Source of the DNA: an uncultured Lachnospiraceae bacterium
GTDB taxonomy: Bacteria; Bacillota_A; Clostridia; Lachnospirales; Lachnospiraceae
DNA length: 7,724 nucleotides
Direction: 5' to 3'
NCBI GenBank assembly: GCA_902796775.1
Contig: CADBQK010000422.1
Span: forward strand, 1 to 7,724
In this document: piece by piece, positions 4,942-7,724 of the stretch
Position numbering within the stretch: the stretch's first letter is position 1
Layout: every line of letters begins with the position of its first letter
Program-made: the position numbers and the translations under genes
Notes under the pieces: model-generated
Seen by the model: only the letters and a program-made list of their open reading frames with translations
Databases searched by the model: none
What the model was told of the DNA's origin: nothing

Positions 4942-6981
4942 ATGCAGAAAGTGATTCTAGCCAAAACTGCAGGTTTCTGTTATGGGGTTAAACGCGCAGT
5001 GGAGATGGCCTCTTCCATGGCAGGGAAGGGGATCGTCTATACCTACGGCCCGATCATCCACAATGAGAATGTTGTAGAGGATCTTCGCCGCAAAGGCGTA
5101 TGCGCCATTAACACTTTGGAAGAAGCAGCCAAAGCCGGGAAAGGGACTATGATCATCCGCTCACACGGAGCCGGGCGTCTTGAGATCGAAGCTCTGAAAG
5201 AGATGGGGTATGAGGTAGTTGATGCGACTTGTCCGTTTGTAAAGAAAATTCACAAAATAGTCGACAAATACAGCAGTGAAGGATATCAGATCGTTATCAT
5301 TGGAAATCCGGATCATCCGGAGGTAAAAGCTATCAGCGGATGGTGCCGGAGCACCCCTGTAATCATTGAAAATGAGGAGCAGGCGCAGGCATTTGAAGCT
5401 GAAGAGGGCAGACCTGTCTGTGTAGTCAGCCAGACAACATTTAATTGCAATAAATTTGAATTACTTGTTGAAATTATCTCAAAAAAGCGGTATGATATAA
5501 CAAGTCTGAATACCATCTGCAACGCAACGGCAGAGCGGCAGGCAGAAGCGAGGGAAATTGCCCGTCAGGTGGACACGATGATCGTCATCGGAGGCCGGAG
5601 CAGTTCCAATACGCAGAAGCTATATGATATCTGCCGGCATGAATGTGAGCATACATACTATATACAGACACTTGTTGATTTAGATCCCACGACATTTGGC
5701 TCTATAGGTAATGTAGGTATTACAGCAGGGGCATCCACCCCAAATAATATTATCGAGGAGGTTCACACCCATATGTCAGAACAGAACGAAACATTTGAGC
5801 AGATGCTTGACGCGTCAATCAAAACTATCAGGAACGGCGAGGTCGTGGAAGGCACCGTCATTGATGTAAAGCCGGATGAGATCATTCTCAACATCGGTTA
5901 CAAGTCGGATGGCATCATCACCCGAAGCGAGTATTCCAACCAGTCCAACCTTGATCTGACCACTGTCGTACAGCCCGGCGATCCCATGCAGGCAAAGGTG
6001 CTGAAAGTCAATGACGGTGAAGGACAGGTGCTGCTCACCTACAAGAGACTTGTTGCAGAGAGAGGCAACAAGAGGATTGAGGAAGCATATGAGAACAAGG
6101 AAGTCCTTACGGCCAAGGTTGTTGGCGTACAGTCCGGCGGCCTGAGTGTAGTGGTCGAGGAGGCAAGAGTTTTCATCCCTGCCAGCCTTGTTTCCGATAC
6201 ATATGAGAGGAACCTCAACAAGTACAAGGATCAGGAGATCTCCTTCGTTATCACCGAGTTCAATCCCCGCAAGAGAAGGATCATCGGCGACAGGAAGCAG
6301 CTTGTAGTTGCTGAGAAGGAGCAGAAGAAGGCTGAGCTGTTCGCAAGGATCACCCCGGGCATGACTGTAGAAGGCCGTGTCAAGAATGTTACCGATTTCG
6401 GCGCATTCATCGATCTGGGCGGTTCCGATGGCCTCCTGCACATCTCCGAGATGTCCTGGGGCAGAGTTGAGAATCCGAAGAAGGTCGTCAAAGTTGGCGA
6501 TGAGCTGAAGGTTCTCATTAAAGATATCCAGGGTGAGAAGATTGCTCTCTCCCTTAAGTTCCCTGAGACCAATCCGTGGATCACAGCTGGTGAGAAGTAT
6601 GCAGCCGGCAATATCGTGACCGGCCGTGTAGCCAGGATGACCGATTTCGGTGCATTTGTAGAGCTCGAGCCCGGTGTTGATGCCCTGCTCCATGTTTCCC
6701 AGATTTCCCGTGACCGCGTGGAGAAGCCTTCGGACGTTCTTTCCATCGGCGAAGAGATCACAGCTAAGGTTGTGGATTTCAACAGTGATGCACAGAAGAT
6801 CAGCCTCAGCATGAAGGCTCTGGATTTTGATGATGAAATCGATCAGGATGCTGAAGAGTACGAGGATGAGGATGTCGAGTACACCGACGCTGAGGAAGAG
6901 GCAGTCGAGGAAGAAGCTCCTGTAGAGGAAGCTGTTGAAGAAGAAGCTGCTGAGGAAGCAGAGGCAGCTGAGGAAGAGTAA
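4942..6981 (+). CDS. ispH/rpsA: IspH-ribosomal protein S1 fusion (HMBPP reductase / S1)
   Basis: The N-terminal part (about 1-277) is IspH/LytB, a [4Fe-4S] enzyme that reduces HMBPP to IPP and DMAPP in the last step of the MEP isoprenoid pathway. The three cluster ligands are Cys13 (AGFCYGVKRAV), Cys97 (DATCPFV) and Cys193 (TICNATAERQ). Substrate residues include His40, His75, His125 with Glu127 (PDHPEVKA), Thr165-Thr166, Ser221-Asn223 and Ser265. After a short linker (278-298) come four S1 OB-fold domains at about 299-370, 386-455, 473-540 and 556-627. Domains 3 and 4 are the best conserved, with TDFGAFI/V and LLHIS/VS motifs. The tail (about 630-679) is almost all Glu, Asp and Ala. S1-type proteins bind mRNA and help the 30S subunit. 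The fusion is known in Clostridia. The start ATG 4942 follows the cmk stop by 6 bp with a modest AGG at 4930-4932. No frame break is seen at the junction. Codon use changes sharply there, and an internal start is possible at 5773. Confidence 0.95.
   Translation: MQKVILAKTAGFCYGVKRAVEMASSMAGKGIVYTYGPIIHNENVVEDLRRKGVCAINTLEEAAKAGKGTMIIRSHGAGRLEIEALKEMGYEVVDATCPFVKKIHKIVDKYSSEGYQIVIIGNPDHPEVKAISGWCRSTPVIIENEEQAQAFEAEEGRPVCVVSQTTFNCNKFELLVEIISKKRYDITSLNTICNATAERQAEAREIARQVDTMIVIGGRSSSNTQKLYDICRHECEHTYYIQTLVDLDPTTFGSIGNVGITAGASTPNNIIEEVHTHMSEQNETFEQMLDASIKTIRNGEVVEGTVIDVKPDEIILNIGYKSDGIITRSEYSNQSNLDLTTVVQPGDPMQAKVLKVNDGEGQVLLTYKRLVAERGNKRIEEAYENKEVLTAKVVGVQSGGLSVVVEEARVFIPASLVSDTYERNLNKYKDQEISFVITEFNPRKRRIIGDRKQLVVAEKEQKKAELFARITPGMTVEGRVKNVTDFGAFIDLGGSDGLLHISEMSWGRVENPKKVVKVGDELKVLIKDIQGEKIALSLKFPETNPWITAGEKYAAGNIVTGRVARMTDFGAFVELEPGVDALLHVSQISRDRVEKPSDVLSIGEEITAKVVDFNSDAQKISLSMKALDFDDEIDQDAEEYEDEDVEYTDAEEEAVEEEAPVEEAVEEEAAEEAEAAEEE
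5468..5496 (+). promoter_or_regulatory. Candidate internal promoter within the IspH coding part
   Basis: TTGAAA (5468-5473) and TATGAT (5491-5496) each match 5 of 6 sigma-A consensus bases and are exactly 17 bp apart. They fall in a locally AT-rich stretch (about 5440-5500) of an otherwise balanced gene. A transcript from near 5503 would lack the IspH start but carry the internal ribosome binding site at 5756 and the whole S1 part. Chance in AT-rich coding sequence is the main alternative. Confidence 0.35.
5756..5775 (+). promoter_or_regulatory. Candidate internal ribosome binding site and start for S1
   Basis: AGGAGGT (5756-5762) is a 7-base match to the Shine-Dalgarno consensus. It stands 10 nt before an in-frame ATG at 5773-5775 (residue 278 of the fusion), exactly where the IspH domain ends and before the first S1 domain. 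Initiation there would yield a 402-residue protein with four S1 domains, close to the size of free-standing Firmicute S1. The site also encodes the conserved IspH residues EEV, so it might be coincidental; the spacing is slightly long. Confidence 0.45.
6829..6978 (+). repeat. Low-complexity acidic tail of the S1 part
   Basis: About 50 codons ending the fusion are dominated by GAG/GAA and GCT/GCA. They encode imperfect repeats of the type VEEEA and AEEAE after a Tyr-containing stretch (EEYEDEDVEYTD). There is no perfect tandem unit. It is expected to be a disordered, highly negative tail. Such tails vary in length between relatives, and the repeats would allow replication slippage. Confidence 0.7.
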
Positions 6982-7030
6982 GGCATAAGGGGTTCATCCC
7001 TATTCATACCTGAAACACGTAAAGAGATTC

Positions 7031-7077
7031 AGAAGCCGCAGTTCCATTTGCTTATGCAATGGGTTGCGGCTTCTTTT
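7031..7077 (+). terminator. Strong rho-independent terminator of the flavoprotein-cmk-ispH/rpsA operon
   Basis: AGAAGCCGCA (7031-7040) pairs perfectly with TGCGGCTTCT (7065-7074) over 10 bp, followed by TTTT within 7074-7077. Inside the loop a second stem forms: CCATT (7044-7048) with AATGG (7058-7062), then GC with GC around the loop TTAT, with one bulged T at 7049. It lies 49 bp after the fusion stop codon; the bases between (6982-7030) hold only a small AGGG/CCCT hairpin. It separates the operon from the next gene. Confidence 0.9.
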
Positions 7078-7095
7078 GAAAGAGAGGGGATCTGC

Positions 7096-7724
7096 TTGCA
7101 GTCTTATTATTATCTGAAGCTGCGCTGTGTCCTGCGTGATCTTCTGATTGGTTTTACACTGGTCATCGTAAGCGCCAGTATCATAGCCGCGATTACACGG
7201 GATATGATGTTGAAATACAGCGATTCTATGGCAAATGCCTATAGGGCGGGGCTGGGCGTATCAATTGTGATGCTCCTGGCAGGCCTGATCTGCATCTGCC
7301 TGGCATTCGCCTTTGAAAAGATGGTCTTCGGGAAAAAAAGGAAAGCAGAGCGTGAGATCCTCAAACAGGATCTGGAGGGGGGCAGGATGGCAGCCGGCAG
7401 GAATATCCTGATCACGGAGCATTTTATCCTGACTCTGTCTCCGCTGACTTTCAGCGGCTGCAGCCTGATTCATACGGACAAGCTGGCGGCCTGCTTTGAA
7501 GAAGATGGACCCACGCACTCCGATGGAAGCCTTCAGCTGACTTTTGTCGATGAGAGTTTTCACAGCTATGAAGTTCTGCTGGAGGGTGAATCTGCACAAA
7601 CAGGGCGTGAGATCATACAGGCGATCTATGAAAGGATGCCCTGGATCTACAGTAAGGGACGAGCAAGATTTCAGGATAAGGCAGCAACCAGAAGCGGAAG
7701 GAAGCGCCTGCTCCAGGAGCTGAA
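7096..7724 (+). CDS. Uncharacterised membrane protein with two TM helices (3' partial)
   Basis: The frame is open from TTG 7096 to the window edge, 209 codons without a stop. TTG is chosen because AGGGG (7085-7089) lies 6 nt upstream; the next candidate, ATG at 7204, would remove the first membrane helix. Residues 16-33 (LLIGFTLVIVSASIIAAI) and about 53-73 (VSIVMLLAGLICICLAF) are hydrophobic helices joined by a short loop of about 18 residues. A basic KKRK stretch at 80-83 predicts that the rest is cytoplasmic, with both ends inside. The remaining 125 residues are soluble, look mixed alpha/beta, and include ERMPWIYSKG near 177-186. I do not recognise the family. The gene begins 18 bp after the operon terminator with no clear promoter of its own in the short gap. 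Codon use resembles the neighbouring genes. The C-terminus lies outside the window. Confidence 0.7.
   Translation, partial: MQSYYYLKLRCVLRDLLIGFTLVIVSASIIAAITRDMMLKYSDSMANAYRAGLGVSIVMLLAGLICICLAFAFEKMVFGKKRKAEREILKQDLEGGRMAAGRNILITEHFILTLSPLTFSGCSLIHTDKLAACFEEDGPTHSDGSLQLTFVDESFHSYEVLLEGESAQTGREIIQAIYERMPWIYSKGRARFQDKAATRSGRKRLLQEL

Noticed and set aside
5700..5830. A frameshift or assembly join creating the IspH-S1 fusion artificially.
   Set aside because: The frame runs without interruption through a plausible linker, both domains are complete, and this fusion is known in Clostridia.
5815..6693. A 292-residue open frame on the - strand opposite the S1 domains.
   Set aside because: It is codon-aligned with the S1 frame and open for the same reason of codon bias. 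It stops at the TCA codon for Ser292. It is useful only as support for the codon switch.
6231..6812. A 193-residue open frame on the - strand within the S1 part.
   Set aside because: It overlaps strongly conserved S1 coding sequence, shows a Ser/Thr/Pro-rich antisense composition and has no family resemblance.
1..7724. CRISPR arrays, tRNA or rRNA genes, insertion sequences, phage or defence genes.
   Set aside because: No regularly spaced repeats, cloverleaf-like segments, transposase motifs or terminal inverted repeats were seen, and nearly all sequence is explained by core genes.

Overview
The window looks like core chromosome of an anaerobic Firmicute in class Clostridia, most likely a Lachnospiraceae-type gut bacterium. 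Three things point there: IspH fused to ribosomal protein S1 in one reading frame, a solo clostridial-type acetyl-CoA acetyltransferase (thiolase) of the butyrate/acetoacetyl-CoA pathway, and strong purine-rich ribosome binding sites. Every confident gene is on the + strand. I see no mobile element, CRISPR array, rRNA, tRNA or sign of recent transfer.

Layout. (1) Positions 1-1390 hold scpA (5' end cut by the window edge) and scpB, the kleisin and winged-helix subunits of the Smc condensin-like complex. (2) Positions 1391-2867 hold a single-gene unit for the thiolase. It has a good sigma-A-type promoter, a candidate Rex (NADH/NAD+ sensor) operator over the expected transcription start, a structured leader of about 100 nt, and a 12-bp hairpin after the stop codon. 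(3) Positions 2943-6981 hold a tight three-gene operon: an HI0933/BaiN-like flavoprotein, cmk (CMP kinase, overlapping the previous gene by 11 bp) and the ispH-rpsA fusion. It ends in a strong bipartite terminator. (4) From 7096 a membrane protein gene with a TTG start runs off the 3' edge.

How the genes fit together. These are mostly housekeeping functions: chromosome segregation (ScpAB), central C4 carbon and redox metabolism (thiolase), pyrimidine nucleotide supply (Cmk), isoprenoid precursor synthesis (IspH) and translation (S1). cmk next to an S1 gene is a conserved Firmicute arrangement. No gap without a gene is longer than about 200 bp, and each is described below.

The most interesting part is the ispH-rpsA fusion. 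Codon usage changes sharply at the domain junction: lysine AAA:AAG is 13:4 in the IspH part and 4:25 in the S1 part by hand count. A 7-nt Shine-Dalgarno match (AGGAGGT) precedes an in-frame ATG exactly at the junction, and a good promoter-like sequence lies about 260 bp upstream of it inside the IspH coding part. Together these suggest that S1 could also be made as a separate 402-residue protein. The second interesting region is the thiolase leader, with its candidate Rex site and two RNA hairpins. The window contains no clearly undescribed multi-gene system.
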